Counted from the first letter of the stretch, positions 11,953 through 24,589 are shown. The stretch is DNA of 64,000 nt from Timema cristinae (GCA_039000515.1 JBCFYV010002255.1:47457463-47521462); one strand, 5' to 3'. Numbers and translations: made by a program. The notes: generated by a model not told the origin, from the letters alone.

Positions 11953-13443
11953 TAGAGATGAGTCGAATCCACTATTTCTCAAATCTGAACCTACATTTTA
12001 TTTTCGAATCTTGAATCACGAATCTGAATCCTACATATCGATACTGGTTAAAATCCAGTCTAATTAAACAATCTAGACTCATATTATTGTTTAAAAATCA
12101 AATCAATCAAAATTTGAGTGTCTTTCAGTTATTTTAAAAAGTGTTGTTAGAATGGGTTAAGTTTCTAAAAAACATGTGAAATAAACAGATTAGGTCTAGA
12201 TATCCTTTGATCATCATTAAAGGATATTTTATTGTATTAAGATAGCAAAAATAAAAATACAAACGGATACTTTTAATAAAGACTAAAACAACTTGCTTAA
12301 CAATTAAACATACATTGGAAATAGTGAACTCAATAATGCTTAAGTATGTTTTATTATTATTTTCTTTTATATACATTATCTATTTTTGCATAGAAAACAA
12401 AGATATTTGATTCTTACAATACATCGATATCTGAGAATACATTCTATTTAAAATACGAACAGATTTTCGACTATAATATGTTCATTCCCATTTTATAAGG
12501 CAGGACTACGTTTGAATATTTCTAAAATTACTTCAATAACATATTTAAAAAATAATAAACTCTTAGTTAAAATCTATTTAAAAATAAATAATGGATTAGC
12601 AAGTCATTATTTGATTCTTAAAACTCGAGAACACTTACTAAGTGATCAGATTACCTGAATCGAATTTAAACAAACAATCGATATACGATATGTAGGCCGG
12701 TAGGGATAAATAAACAGTTTTATCGCTGTCTGACTGTTGACATAATTTATTTTTCATGAAACCCAACAAAATGTCTAACTTAAGGATCGTATACAATTAA
12801 TTGGGGTTCTTTGCATAATTGAAGATAATTAAAACCATTTGGGTAGTAAGAATTAACAGTATCTTTATTTTAATCATCACTCGGGCGAGTAAACATAATA
12901 TACGTCATGGCGGCTGACTTTATATCGTGTGTAATGGCGGCTGACTTTGTATCATCCGTAATGTGTTCTTATTTCTGTTAAAAAAAAGTCATTATTTTTT
13001 TTATTTATTTCGAGTTTATTTGTAATTGTATTGATTGTATTTGTATTTTGATTTTCATTTTTCGAAGAGTTTTAATGTGTTCATCAAATTATTTACAATA
13101 TTGTTCGTGAGGTGAAAGTTTTAGAAGTGAGCATGTGCCGAAACGGTCGAGTCCAAGTTTCCCATACAGGAGGGAGGGTAGGGTTCTAGGCACGTAAGAT
13201 TTTCAACACCTAACAATTTTTTTTAAAGAAGATTTTATTCATGTTTATCTCTTTTGTCCGACAAAATAAAGATTACGGATTAAGTTGTGCTTTTCAAGTA
13301 GGCCTAGCAAAGTAATTTCTGAATTCAAAATATTAAACTTTGTTTATGAGGTGAAAGATTCGATCATCGAATCCAATTAAACACCGAATCCTAGAATCTC
13401 AAATACTTGTCAGGATTCGGTGGATTTGAGTGGCCCATCTCTA
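11953..13443. mobile_element. Non-autonomous hAT element with 8-bp target duplication
   Basis: The termini are inverted repeats: TAGAGATGAG at the left and the complement CATCTCTA at the right, each followed inward by GAATCC-type motifs. The 8-bp direct repeat GTAAAAAC lies directly outside both ends (11945-11952 and 13444-13451) without a mismatch. An 8-bp duplication and TAGAGATG termini fit the hAT superfamily. The 1491-bp interior is AT-rich and has no transposase-like frame, so movement would have depended on an autonomous relative. Confidence 0.9.
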
Positions 13444-13713
13444 GTAAAAACACTTAAGGTCAATTAAAATCAAATCAAATCATTATGTCAGAAATATTCA
13501 AGGCTCATTACTTTCTTCAAAAGTTGCAAAGCAAAATATATCTTGAGGGTCCCACTTCACAAAAAAAGAATCACAGCAAACCCATTGTTTGTAGTACCTA
13601 TTGTATTGAACATGATTATGAGTACCTATCTTGTGAGTTTAAACAAAATAAAATGCAAGTTTGAAATTGTGTTTTTCTGTTGTCCGTTTTAGGATTCAAA
13701 CAACATAAAGAAA

Positions 13714-13960
13714 CCCGCCTCGGTGGTGTAGTCAGCTAATGCGCTAGACTCGTGTTGAGCTAAGCTGACAAAGATGGGGAGATTGAGGTTTGAATCGCGC
13801 TCGGGTGAACTGGGGTGTTTTTTCCTAAACGGTTTTCCCCTCTCCCTCCGTATAAATGTGGGTTCACTTTATCTATATTCAACCTTCCCTATTTCTAACT
13901 AACTAGTATAATCAATACATAAGCGTGTAACCCGAACAGGTAGTAAGGCGGGGTGCTTAG
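13714..13960 (+). repeat. tRNA-derived SINE (family B), copy 2
   Basis: The A-box-like CGGTGGTGTAGTCAGCTAAT and the B-box GGTTTGAATCGCG are correctly ordered, followed by the TTTTTTCCTAAACGG and CCGAACAGGTAGTAAGG body blocks shared with 2384-2613. This copy is better preserved than copy 1. Confidence 0.75.
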
Positions 13961-14832
13961 TAAACATAATAAACAAACACCAATAAAAGAGAATCTTGGT
14001 TATAAAACTACTGGGATGTGTTTTTAGTTTTAAATTTGAAATTTTAATTATATTTTACCAAGTCTTGCTTCCTTTCAATGCTTACTATTGTTTGGTAAAA
14101 AAGGTTTCTATACTTGTATTATAAAATTAATTATAGATAAAACAGAAAATCTGAAAAAAAAAAAAAAAAAAAAAGAAAACTTAGGAATGAATACTGTTAA
14201 ACACTGTATGGCTAGTCATCATCAATAATTGCTAATTAAAAAATCGTGATGTGGTGCGGTATTGTATTGGCAAATGAAAGTGAGTTGTTTCACTTGACGT
14301 GCTGTGCAACTAGCACTCCCAAGTGACCATGGAAAGATTCAGGAGACGAGAGTTGTAATATTTCACAGTGAGTAAGAAGGTAAAGAGTAGTTAGCGACAG
14401 GCTCAATATTGTTCCAGGCATTACAGTGTCATCTAGGACTAAGGAAAGTAATATGGGTATTAATGATAATTAGTTTACAAATACCCTGGAATAGTTTAAA
14501 TAAAATAGTTGTTTTTAGTTGAGTATAAAATATAAAATAATAGATAATTTAGTATGTTAAATTTACAGTTTGTGTACCATTTTCAAATATAAATTATTTA
14601 AATCAAGGTAAGCAGAGTTTACGAATGTCTTGTTACAGTCCAACAGAGTCATCTTTAGTGTTGAATGAATGTACGTAATAATATGCAAGCTTCGGTTGAA
14701 TAATATAATTTAAGGAAACATTTGATGTAAAATTAGACTTTACACTCAGTGGGGATTTAAAACTTTATGGTTACAACCATTACAACCATTTAGCTGAATG
14801 TCTGTTTGAAAATAGATAGCATGCAGACCCAC

Positions 14833-14974
14833 CTTAGGAATATTGATGGGAGTGGATCGATCTCTATCCCGTATTAAGCTCCTACCGGCGCGGTGCCGGG
14901 AGCGGTTCCCTCGGGGGTGATTAACCATGGTGCAGCCCAACTTGCGATAAAAATCTTCAAAGCTGTGCAGGAAC
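14833..14974 (-). CDS. Arid4: ARID4 exon: C-terminal part of ARID domain
   Basis: The exon begins after a TTGGCAG acceptor with a G that completes the AAG codon left by the exon at 17994-18116. It continues FLHSFEDFYRKLG, which matches the end of the ARID fold (KYLYGFEEYCRS in vertebrate ARID4). A basic segment, NHPRGNRSRHRAGRSLIRDR, comes next, and the exon ends NIPK before a GTGGGT donor in phase 0. The last helix of ARID helps contact AT-rich DNA. The basic extension is not part of the core fold. Confidence 0.9.
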
Positions 14975-16483
14975 CTGCCAAAACACAACCATCATAATAT
15001 AATATAAAATATAGAGGGTAGTATGCTTAAAAAAGAGGGTTCAGATAAACATTAGTAATAATAATTCAAAGCTGAATTATTTAAAAAAAAAATACAGTGC
15101 TGCTGATGAAAAAGCCAAGGTTTTAATTTACAACATTTAATCAAGGCAGATGTAACAAAGAACAAAGTTACTAAATAGAGGCAAATAATCCACACACCTC
15201 CTTACATTGTAGATAAAATGCTATATTGTGCTAAGAAAAGTAATGTTTTGCACTTTAAAATATATTTATTTTAAATCATTAAAAGAATCTAGAAGAACAA
15301 TAATAAATTATAGGATTAGTTTTTAAATATAATGTGATAAGAATCAAAGAATGACTTCAGAATAATTTCAATCTTCAGAAAGTCATGAATATAGTTAAAA
15401 TCTATGTCAATGTGTAGTGTAACTGTTCACTTGGAACTAAGCTTGTTGAGGATACCCTGAAATCTACACAGATCCAAACAGAAAATAAACATTGTGATGA
15501 CCCTCCCTAGTAGTCCTAATTGATGTTCTTGCAGTCTAGGAAGTGGCCTAAGTCCTGAGGATTGCAGCTGGTTCCAAATCTCACAGTTTCACACGTGGTT
15601 CCCTCGAGGAGTTACACAATGTTTAGACATTTACCTATTATAAATAATCGGTGAATTTTTGTAACACTGTGATGACTAAGCCAACTTTAATTTAGGCTTA
15701 TTTATTTATTATTTTGTTAGCTTATCACGTTTATAATAGTAGAAATAAAAACGATCAAGTTAAAAAATACCAATTAAAAAACCTTCCAAAAAAAGCTTCT
15801 AGGTGTATATAATTGTAAGAAAAAATTCTTAGTCTACTCTTCATACCTTCTTCCAATCAAAAAGGAGTTTACCCATTTACTGACCTTGACATTACAATAG
15901 CAAGCTGCACAACACTTATTTCATAAACCCCATCCAAACAGAAAAGAGTAAACAATCATTAGACATAATACAAGGCAAAGAAATTACCCTTTTCAAGGAT
16001 CTAGAAATATGAGTTGTCCCATAACTAAAATTTGTTGTTATTTTTAACACACTATTTTAAAATTCTGTATTAAAAAAAAAAGTTTAGCTTGAAATTTGTG
16101 AATCTTGGTTAATATTGATTTTAATTCATGATGATGTAGAAAATGATCTTTTCTACAATAATTTTAAAGGCTGGGTTGATCAGCTATTTTGCTGATTATG
16201 CCGACGCTGATCATTTGGTTTATTAACGTCTAAGGGTGTGCAAGGCCACTATTTAAATGCGAAGCGAATCTTGAAACTTGCGAATAAAAGTCAAAGTTGA
16301 AGCTACTTAGGGTTTTTGTTGTTGTCACTTAACGCCACTTTTAATTTTTAAATTAATTATTTTTCTAGATCTTGTCAGTAACAAGGGCCAGGAAAATTTC
16401 CTTATTTGTTACCTAAGGACTATATTAATAACACAAGCTTACTGATAAGTTTGGTAACTTATCAATTAAGTTTCATTCTAAAA
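14975..16483. other. ARID4 intron sequence, nothing recognised
   Basis: AT-rich intronic DNA. No coding similarity or clear repeat boundary was recognised. Confidence 0.45.
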
Positions 16484-16660
16484 ATTGAAAAATGACACTT
16501 GGACACGGGAATCGAACCCGGGACCTTTGACTCGATTTGGGTTTGATTGCTGTGTCCAGGTTTCATTTTTCAATTTTTATAATATGATATCTAGATGGAG
16601 TAGTCCTGACTAAAAAGCATAAAGAATAGTTTTGGCTAATTGATTCTTGATTAAGTTTTA
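16484..16660 (-). repeat. tRNA-core inverted-repeat element, copy 1 (core reversed)
   Basis: A short core at 16484-16574 is bounded by ATTGAAAAATGA and its complement TCATTTTTCAAT. It contains, on the minus strand, a B-box GGTCCCGGGTTCGATTCCCG. The right flank (ATATGATATCTAGATGGAGT and following sequence to about 16660) matches the right flank of the copy at 31656-31860 in the same orientation, but the tRNA-like core is in the opposite orientation. The A-box half of the core is degraded. Confidence 0.75.
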
Positions 16661-17199
16661 TTTTTACTTAAACTGAGGAGTTTATAATATTATTTTGCAA
16701 ACTTTACATATGCGTGTCCTTTTATCTGCATTTCTCTGATAATAATTATAAATTAAATTAAGTTTTCGTTTCCTACTTTCCGTATCAGCCATTTTGAATA
16801 ATAAATAAAATGCGAAGGAGCCATGAAAAACTTGTGTGTCAAAATGCACTTGTAAATATGTCACAGATAATTCCAAAGAGATAGAATATTAAGGACCTAA
16901 CATTAGACGCGAGCTGCGATAACAGCACAACTAAAGAAAGCACTTTCTCTACTTCTTACCAGTGACCATGGTGTTATTTTTTACAAAATTATGAGTGAAT
17001 ATAATATATTAACATTTACTTACCCGTTTCTTATCCATGCTTACATTGTGTAGTTAAATTATTAGTCATTGTTAAAATTCTGTTTAGTAAATGTTTTAAA
17101 ATTATCAAATATTGAAAAAATTTATTAAAATTAATTGTTTGATAATTTATCAAAGTTTGTGGATAGTGGTAGGAAAAAGATGAGCAGGGAGGTACCAGC

Positions 17200-17555
17200 T
17201 CAGTCGCGGTGAACAGGGAAGGTACCGGCAGCTCGAGTCGCGTGGAACAGGAGAAGGTACCGCAGCTCGAGCGCGGTGGAACAGGAGGAGGTACCGGCAG
17301 CTCGAGTCGCGGTGGAACAGGAGGAGGTACCGGCAGCTCGATCTCGGTGGAACAGTGAAGGTACCGCAGCTCCGAGTCGTGGTGGAACAGGAGGAGGTAC
17401 CCGGCAGCTCGAGTCGCGTGGAACAGGGAGGTACCGGCAGCTCGAGTCCGGGGGAACAGAGGAGGTACCGCACTCGAGTCCGGTGGAACAAGGAGAGTAC
17501 CGAGCAGCTCGAGTCGCGGTGGAACAGGAGAAGTCCGCAACGTGGTCACAAGGGG
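17200..17555. repeat. Minisatellite of ~34-36-bp units
   Basis: About ten units of the type GGTACCGGCAGCTCGAG followed by TCGCGGTGGAACAGGAG are arrayed. The GC content is far above the surroundings. Units differ mainly by loss of single bases in runs (GG/G, CGG/CG). Open frames on both strands are by-products of the repeat. Diluted pieces of the same motif reappear at about 18620-18840. Confidence 0.8.
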
Positions 17556-17993
17556 ACCAGTGAGGTCCAAGCAAGAAATATGGTGGGAGGAGGGAGTAAG
17601 AGATATTAGTATTGTTCTTTCTTAACATAAGACAATTTGTTAACTCTTTTGAATATGTGACAAATCAGGTTTGGTACCACTCAATCTGCTCAAGGAATCA
17701 TCGTGTTATTTAAGTCCATGCTACCTGGCCTTGTCCAATGGAAGAGAAGGGATTTCCCATTGGTGCTGGAGTTCTCATTGTAATAATGACTATTCACAAA
17801 GTTCTGTGGAGCGTCCAGGCAGTAGAGAGGGTGGTTGTATGGTCTATGTAAGTGCGAGAAAAGATACAAGGGTTGAACAATGAACCAACTTCAATACTTA
17901 CTAACACTCAGAGAGACTCATGACCAAATACCCATCATAACTTCTATTCCCACCATGATTATTGTTAGCATACGAGTGTGAATATTTACTCAC

Positions 17994-18116
17994 TTCTTGT
18001 AGACTGCTTGACGAGGTGATGCGCTAGAACCACTCATCCCAAAGCCCAGTTTGTGAGAAACAGTTTCACTGGTTGTGATTAGTCACGCGATTGTAGCCAC
18101 CCAGCTTGTGAACCAC
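17994..18116 (-). CDS. Arid4: ARID4 exon: central ARID domain (with two single-base gaps)
   Basis: After a TTTGTGTGAG acceptor the exon reads VVHKLGGYNRVTNHNQ, the helix-turn-helix core of the ARID fold (LVYHQGGCDNIDSG in vertebrates). In a shifted frame it continues TVSHKLGFGMSGSSASPRQA and then VYK before a GTGAGT donor. The TGAAACTG junction near 18063 reads as a stop. Comparison with the ARID consensus (NQW-K) implies two missing bases, one from a G run and one from an A run. With those gaps allowed for, both splice phases fit their neighbours. Similar single-base run losses fill the adjacent repeats, so a consensus error is more likely than a real frameshift. Confidence 0.85.
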
Positions 18117-18440
18117 CTCACACAAATAACACACAATAAAATATTTGTGGATACGCCTGGTAATAAAATTTACATCAAAAGTTTGAGGCAATATATACAT
18201 ATGATTAACGTTGGACATTTTATTTTTAAACTCATTATGAGCGGTGGGAAGTCAATCCATCATGTAGTCTCTTGAACTTAAAACATTGTTAGCTTGGTTT
18301 CCAACATGGATATATCCTGTGATTATAGTTAAGTTTTATACATTGTAAAATACCTCTTTTCTAACATATCATGTTTAAAATTATTTAACCAATGAAACAA
18401 TATTTATAACATATTTCAAATATAAGTGTTCATTATTACC

Positions 18441-19688
18441 TTCTCATACCTCTTGCTGACAGTGGGACAGCGTGCTACCATTGTTTACCTCTGGCACTGT
18501 CAGTCTCCTTCTAACATGGACAGGTTACGTTACCTCGATCGCTTGTTCACATTCTCCTCTGTCTAACAGTGGAAAGTACATTGTTTACACAGCTGTCATG
18601 TCGTCAGTGAAAGGGATCATGTACCTGCAGCTCGTCCTTGTTGAACAGAGTCCCAGCTCCTGTCTCGTGGGAACAAGGGTACCTGGCACTCGAGCGCGTG
18701 GAACATGAAGGTATCCGCAGCTCGATCTGGTAACAGAGGAGACCAGGCAGCTCGAGTCGCGTTGGAACATGGAGGGACCAGGCAGCTCAGTGCGTTGAAC
18801 TAGGAGAGTCCCTGCACCTCCGTGTCTAACAAGTGGGACCATAGCGTAGTCATAGCACTATGTTGAACTGGAGTGAGCATGGACTATGCAGGTACTTAGA
18901 TCTCCGTTCACTTGTCTAACATGGGGACCAGCGTGGTAGCATCATTGTTTACAATGGATGCACGTGTTTTCATCTGTCTCCTCCTTGTCTAACATGAAGG
19001 ACAGTTGTTCTCTTTTAATGTGCCTGTCTCTTGGTACCACTTCTGCTCAACATGTGTATACAGTCAGCTCCTGTAGGACGGTAGGTTGCCATGGCACCAT
19101 CATGTCATGTAAGTGGGCTGCGAGATACAGGGTTAACAATGACCAACTCATCTGTCTCCTCGGCTATCATTGGACACAAATACCCATCATCTACTTTTTC
19201 CCACCATGATATTGTACTAGCATACATTGTTTATACTCCTTCTTGTCCAACCCTTGTCTAACAGGTTGGACCTAGAACGCTCATCAATGTTGTGAAAACA
19301 GTTCTTCCACTGTTCTATTAGTCACCTCATTGTACTACAGTGGACCACCTTGCACACAAATAACCACTAAATACTGTGGACTCCTTGTATTTACATCGTT
19401 TGAGCATCAACTATCATTGATTAACTGGGAATCAATATTTACATTGTTAGGACTCTTGTTGTAGCAGTGGAAGTACATCCATCATGGTCTTTACTTGGAT
19501 GACTTCAAAACATTGTTCTTAGGTCTTGGTTCTCCACCTGTACAAACACGTGTTTACTAAGTGCTTAATGTTTTACTACTTAAAATACCTAAACTTATTT
19601 CTCTACACCTCTTTCATTAAGTGTACAAGTCTTCATTGTTTACACCCAATCTGCGAAACAATATTTTAACATATGTAACAATTGTGTT
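18441..19688. repeat. Scrambled mixture of the two neighbouring tandem repeats
   Basis: This stretch contains recognisable but broken pieces of both the GGTACC/CAGCTCGAG minisatellite and the 73-bp satellite (CTCCTTGTCTAACA, GGGACCAGCGTG, CATTGTTTAC). Unit spacing is irregular and there is no consistent period. It may be a genuinely decayed array edge, but it looks more like unresolved low-accuracy consensus between two arrays. Confidence 0.6.
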
Positions 19689-22600
19689 AACAGTGGGACC
19701 AGCGTGCTCTCATTGTTTACCCTGACTGCACTCCTTGTTCTCTCTGTCTCCCTCCTTGTCTAACAGTGGGACCAGCGTGCTCTCATTGTTTACCCTGGCT
19801 GCGCTCCTTGTTCTCTCTGTCTCCCTCCTTGTCTAACAGTGGGACCAGCGTGCTCTCATTGTTTACCCTGACTGCACTCCTTGTTCTCTCTGTCTCCCTC
19901 CTTGTCTAACAGTGGGACTAGCGTGCTCTCATTGTTTACACTAGCTGCGCTCCTTGTTCTCTCTGTCTCCCTCCTTGTCTAACAGTGGGACCAGCGTGCT
20001 CTCATTGTTTACCTAGCTGCGCTCCTTGTTCTCTCTGTCTCCCTCCTTGTCTAACAGTGGGACCAGCGTGCTCTCATTGTTTACACTAGCTGCGCTCCTT
20101 GTTCTCTCTGTCTCCCTCCTTGTCTAACAATGGGACCAGCGTGCTCTCATTGTTTACCCTGACTGCGCTCCTTGTTCTCTCTGTCTCCCTCCTTGTCTAG
20201 CAGTGGGACCAGCGTGCTCTCATTGTTTACACTAGCTGTGCTCTTGTTCTCTCTGTCTCCCTCCTTGTCTAACAGTGGGACTAGCGTGCTCTCATTGTTT
20301 ACCCTGACTGCACTCCTTGTTCTCTCTGTCTCCCTCCTTGTCTAACAGTGGGACTAGTGTGCTCTCATTGTTTACCCTGACTGCACTCCTTGTTCTCTCT
20401 GTCTCCCTCCTTGTCTAACAGTGGGACCAGCGTGCTCTCATTGTTTACCCTGGCTGCGCTCCTTGTTCTCTCTGTCTCCCTCCTTGTCTAACAGTGGGAC
20501 TAGCGTGCTCTCATTGTTTACCCTGGCTGCGCTCCTTGTTCTCTCTGTCTCCCTCCTTGTCTAACAGTGGGACTAGCGTGCTCTCATTGTTTACCCTGAC
20601 TGCGCTCCTTGTTCTCTCTGTCTCCCTCCTTGTCTAACAGTGGGACCAGCGTGCTCTCATTGTTTACACTAGCTGTGCTTCTTGTTCTCTCTGTCTCCCT
20701 CCTTGTTTAACAGTGGGACCAGCGTGCTCTCATTGTTTACACTAGCTGTGCTCTTGTTCTCTCTGTCTCCCTCCTTGTCTAACAGTGGGACCAGCGTGCT
20801 CTCATTGTTTACCCTGACTGCACTCCTTGTTCTCTCTGTCTCCCTCCTTGTCTAACAGTGGGACCAGCGTGCTCTCATTGTTTACCCTGCTGCACTCCTT
20901 GTTCTCTCTGTCTCCTCCTTGTCTAACAGTGGGACTAGGTGCTCTCATTGTTTACCCTGGCTCGCTCCTTGTCTTCTGTCTCCCTCCTTGTCTAACAGGG
21001 GACCAGCGTGCTCTCATTGTTACCTGACTGCACTCCTTGTTCTCTCTGTCTCCCTCCTTGTCTAACAGTGGGACAGCGTGCTCTCATTGTTTACCTAGCT
21101 GGCTCCTTGTCTCTCTGTCTCCTCCTTGTCTAATGGACCAGCGTGCTCTCATTGTTTACCCTGCTGCCTCCTTGTCTCTCTGTCTCCTCTTGTCTAACAG
21201 TGGACCAGGTGCTCTTGTTTACCTGCTGCCTCCTTTTTCTCTTCTGTCTCCCTCCTTGTCTACAGTGGGACCAGCGTGCTCTCATTGTTTACCTACTGCC
21301 TCCTTGTTCTCTCTTCTCCCTCCTTGTCTAACAGTGGACCAGCGTGCTCTCATTGTTTACCCTGCTGCCTCCTTTTCTCTCTGTCTCCCTCCTTGTCTAA
21401 CAGTGGGACCAGCGTGCTCTCATTGTTTACCCTGACTGCCTCCTTGTTCTCTCTGTCTCCCTCCTTGTCTACAGTGGGACCAGCGTGCTCTCATTGTTTA
21501 CCTACTGCACTCCTTGTTCTCTCTGTCTCCCTCCTTGTCTAACAGTGGACCAGCGTGCTCTCATTGTTTACCTGCTGCCTCCTTGTTCTCTCTGTCTCCT
21601 CCTTGTCTAACAGTGGGACCAGCGTGCTCTCATTGTTTACCCTGGCTGCCTCCTTGTTCTCTCTTCTCCCTCCTTGTCTAACAGTGGGACAGCGTGCTCT
21701 CATTGTTACCTGCTGCCTCCTTGTTCTCTCTGTCTCCTCCTTGTCTACAGTGGGACAGCGTGCTCTCATTGTTTACACTACTGCGCTCCTTGTTTCTCTG
21801 TCTCCCTCCTTGTCTAACAGTGGGACCAGCGTGCTCTCATTGTTTACCCTGGCTGCGCTCCTTGTTTCTCTGTCTCCCTCCTTGTCTAACAGTGGGACCA
21901 GCGTGCTCTCATTGTTTACCCTGCTGCCTCCTTGTTCTCTCTGTCTCCCTCCTTGTCTAACAGTGGGACCAGCGTGCTCTCATTGTTTACCCTGCTGCCT
22001 CCTTGTTCTCTCTGTCTCCCTCCTTGTCTACAGTGGGACCAGCGTGCTCTCATTGTTTACCCTGCTGCGCTCTTGTTCTCTCTGTCTCCCTCCTTGTCTA
22101 ACAGTGGGACCAGCGTGCTCTCATTGTTTACCCTGCTGCACTCCTTGTTCTCTCTGTCTCCCTCCTTGTCTAACAGTGGACAGCGTGCTCTCATTGTTTA
22201 CCCTGCTGCCTCCTTGTTCTCTCTGTCTCCCTCCTTGTCTACAGTGGACCAGCGTGCTCTCATTGTTTACCTGCTGCCTCCTTTTCTCTCTGTCTCCCTC
22301 CTTGTCTAACAGTGGGACCAGCGTGCTCTCATTGTTTACCTGACTGCGCTCCTTGTTCTCTCTGTCTCCCTCCTTGTCTAACAGTGGGACCAGCGTGCTC
22401 TCATTGTTTACCTGGCTGCACTCCTTGTTCTCTCTGTCTCCCTCCTTGTCTAACAGTGGGACAGGTGCTCTCATTGTTTACCTGGCTGCCTCCTGTTCTC
22501 TCTGTCTCCCTCCTTGTCTAACAGTGGGACCAGCGTGCTCTCATTGTTTACCTGCTGCACTCCTTGTTCTCTCTGTCTCCCTCCTTGTCTAACAGTGGGA

Positions 22601-24534
22601 CCAGGTGCTCTCATTGTTTACCCTGGCTGCCTCCTTGTTCTCTCTGTCTCCTCCTTGTCTAACAGTGGACCAGCGTGCTCTCATTGTTTACCCTGCTGCA
22701 CTCCTTTTCTCTCTGTCTCCCTCCTTGTCTCAGTGGGACCAGCGTGCTCTCATTGTTTACCTACTGCCTCTGTTCTCTCTGTCTCCCTCCTTGTCTAACA
22801 GTGGGACCAGCGTGCTCTCATTGTTTACCCTGACTGCCTCCTTGTTCTCTCTGTCTCCCTCCTTGTCTAACAGTGGGACCACGTGCTCTCATTGTTTACC
22901 CTGGCTGCACTCCTTGTTCTCTCTGTCTCCCTCCTTGTCTAACAGTGGGACCAGCGTGCTCTCATTGTTTACCCTGCTGCCTCCTTGTTCTCTCTGTCTC
23001 CCTCCTTGTCTAACAGTGGGACCAGCTGCTCTCATTGTTTACACTGACTGCACTCCTGTTCTCTCTGTCTCCCTCCTTGTCTAACAGTGGGACCAGCGTG
23101 CTCTCATTGTTTACCCTGGCTGCACTCCTTGTTCTCTCTGTCTCCCTCCTTGTCTAACAGTGGGACCAGCGTGCTCTCATTGTTTACCCTGGCTGCACTC
23201 CTTGTTCTCTCTGTCTCCCTCCTTGTCTACAGTGGGACCAGCGTGCTCTCATTGTTTACCTGCTGCCTCCTGTTCTCTCTGTCTCCCTCCTTGTCTAACA
23301 GTGGGACCAGCGTGCTCTCATTGTTTACCCTGACTGCACTCCTTGTTCTCTCTGTCTCCCTCCTTGTCTAACATGGACCAGCGTGCTCTCATTGTTTACC
23401 CTGGCTGCACTCCTTGTTCTCTCTGTCTCCCTCCTTGTCTAACAGTGGGACCACGTGCTCTCATTGTTTACCCTGCTGCCTCCTTGTTCTCTCTGTCTCC
23501 CTCCTTGTCTAACAGTGGACCAGCGTGCTCTCATTGTTTACCTGACTGCACTCCTTGTTCTCTCTGTCTCCCTCCTTGTCTAACAGTGGGACCAGCGTGC
23601 TCTCATTGTTTACCCTGCTGCACTCCTTGTTCTCTCTGTCTCCCTCCTTGTCTAACAGTGGGACCAGCGTGCTCTCATTGTTTACCCTGGCTGCACTCCT
23701 TGTTCTCTCTGTCTCCCTCCTTGTCTAACAGTGGACCAGCGTGCTCTCTTGTTTACCCTGCTGCCTCCTTGTTCTCTCTGTCTCCCTCCTTGTCTAACAG
23801 TGGACGTCCCATGACCCTGCTCTCCTTGTTTACCCTGACTGGCACTCTCATTGTTTCGTCTCTGTCTCCTCTCCTTGTCTAACAGTGGGACCAGCGTGCT
23901 CTCATTGTTTACCCTGGCTGCCTCCTTGTTCTCTCTGTCTCCCTCCTTGTCTAACAGTGGGACCAGCGTGCTCTCATTGTTTACCCTGACTGCACTCTTG
24001 TTCTCTCTGTCTCCCTCCTTGTCTAACAGTGGGACCAGAGTGCTCTCATGTTTACCCTGACTGCACTCCTTGTTCTCTCTGTCTCCCTCCTTGTCTAACA
24101 GTGGACCAGCGTGCTCTCATTGTTTACCTGCTGCACTCCTTGTTCTCTCTGTCTCCCTCCTGTCTACAGTGGACCAGCGTGCTCTCATTGTTTACCCTGA
24201 CTGCACTCCTTGTTCTCTCTGTCTCCCTCCTTGTCTAACAGTGGGACCAGAGTGCTCTCATTGTTTACCCTGACTGCACTCCTTGTTCTCTCTGTCTCCC
24301 TCCTTGTCTAACAGTGGGACCAGCGTGCTCTCATTGTTTACCCTGACTGCACTCCTTGTTCTCTCTGTCTCCCTCCTTGTCTAACAGTGGGACCAGAGTG
24401 CTCTCATTGTTTACCCTGACTGCACTCCTTGTTCTCTCTGTCTCCCTCCTTGTCTAACAGTGGGACCAGAGTGCTCTCATTGTTTACCCTGGCTGCGATT
24501 CTTGTTCTCTCTGTTTCCCTCCTTGTCTAGCAGT
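19689..24534 (+). repeat. Satellite array, 73-bp unit, about 65 copies
   Basis: The unit contains CAGTGGGACCAGCGTGCTCT, CATTGTTTAC, CTGACTGCACTCC and the pyrimidine-rich TTGTTCTCTCTGTCTCCCTC ending CTTGTCTAACAG. Units are near-identical at the left (about 19690-20900) and right (about 24060-24500) ends. The middle units show many one- or two-base losses. Because 73 is not a multiple of three and the unit lacks stops in some frames, open frames of up to about 260 codons arise; these are artefacts of the array. Confidence 0.95.
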
Positions 24535-24589
24535 TAGGCAGCGACCTTCTCACTTGACTGGGGATTAGAGGGGCCAAGAGGGTGCGGGG

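Noticed and set aside
17031..17628. Open frames of 84-179 codons on both strands
   Set aside because: They are translations of the GC-rich minisatellite at 17.2-17.56 kb in several frames, none with recognisable features.
18063..18068. Real frameshift that would inactivate ARID4
   Set aside because: Both missing bases are in runs, the flanking protein is perfectly conserved, and adjacent repeats show the same error type, so a consensus error is more likely. Accurate reads are needed to settle it.
20827..24273. Many open frames of 60-260 codons with LFSLSPSLSNSG repeats
   Set aside because: All are by-products of the 73-bp satellite, whose length is not a multiple of three; both strands show them.
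19689..24534. CRISPR-like array
   Set aside because: Units are directly adjacent without unique spacers, and the surroundings are eukaryotic with introns and animal transposons.
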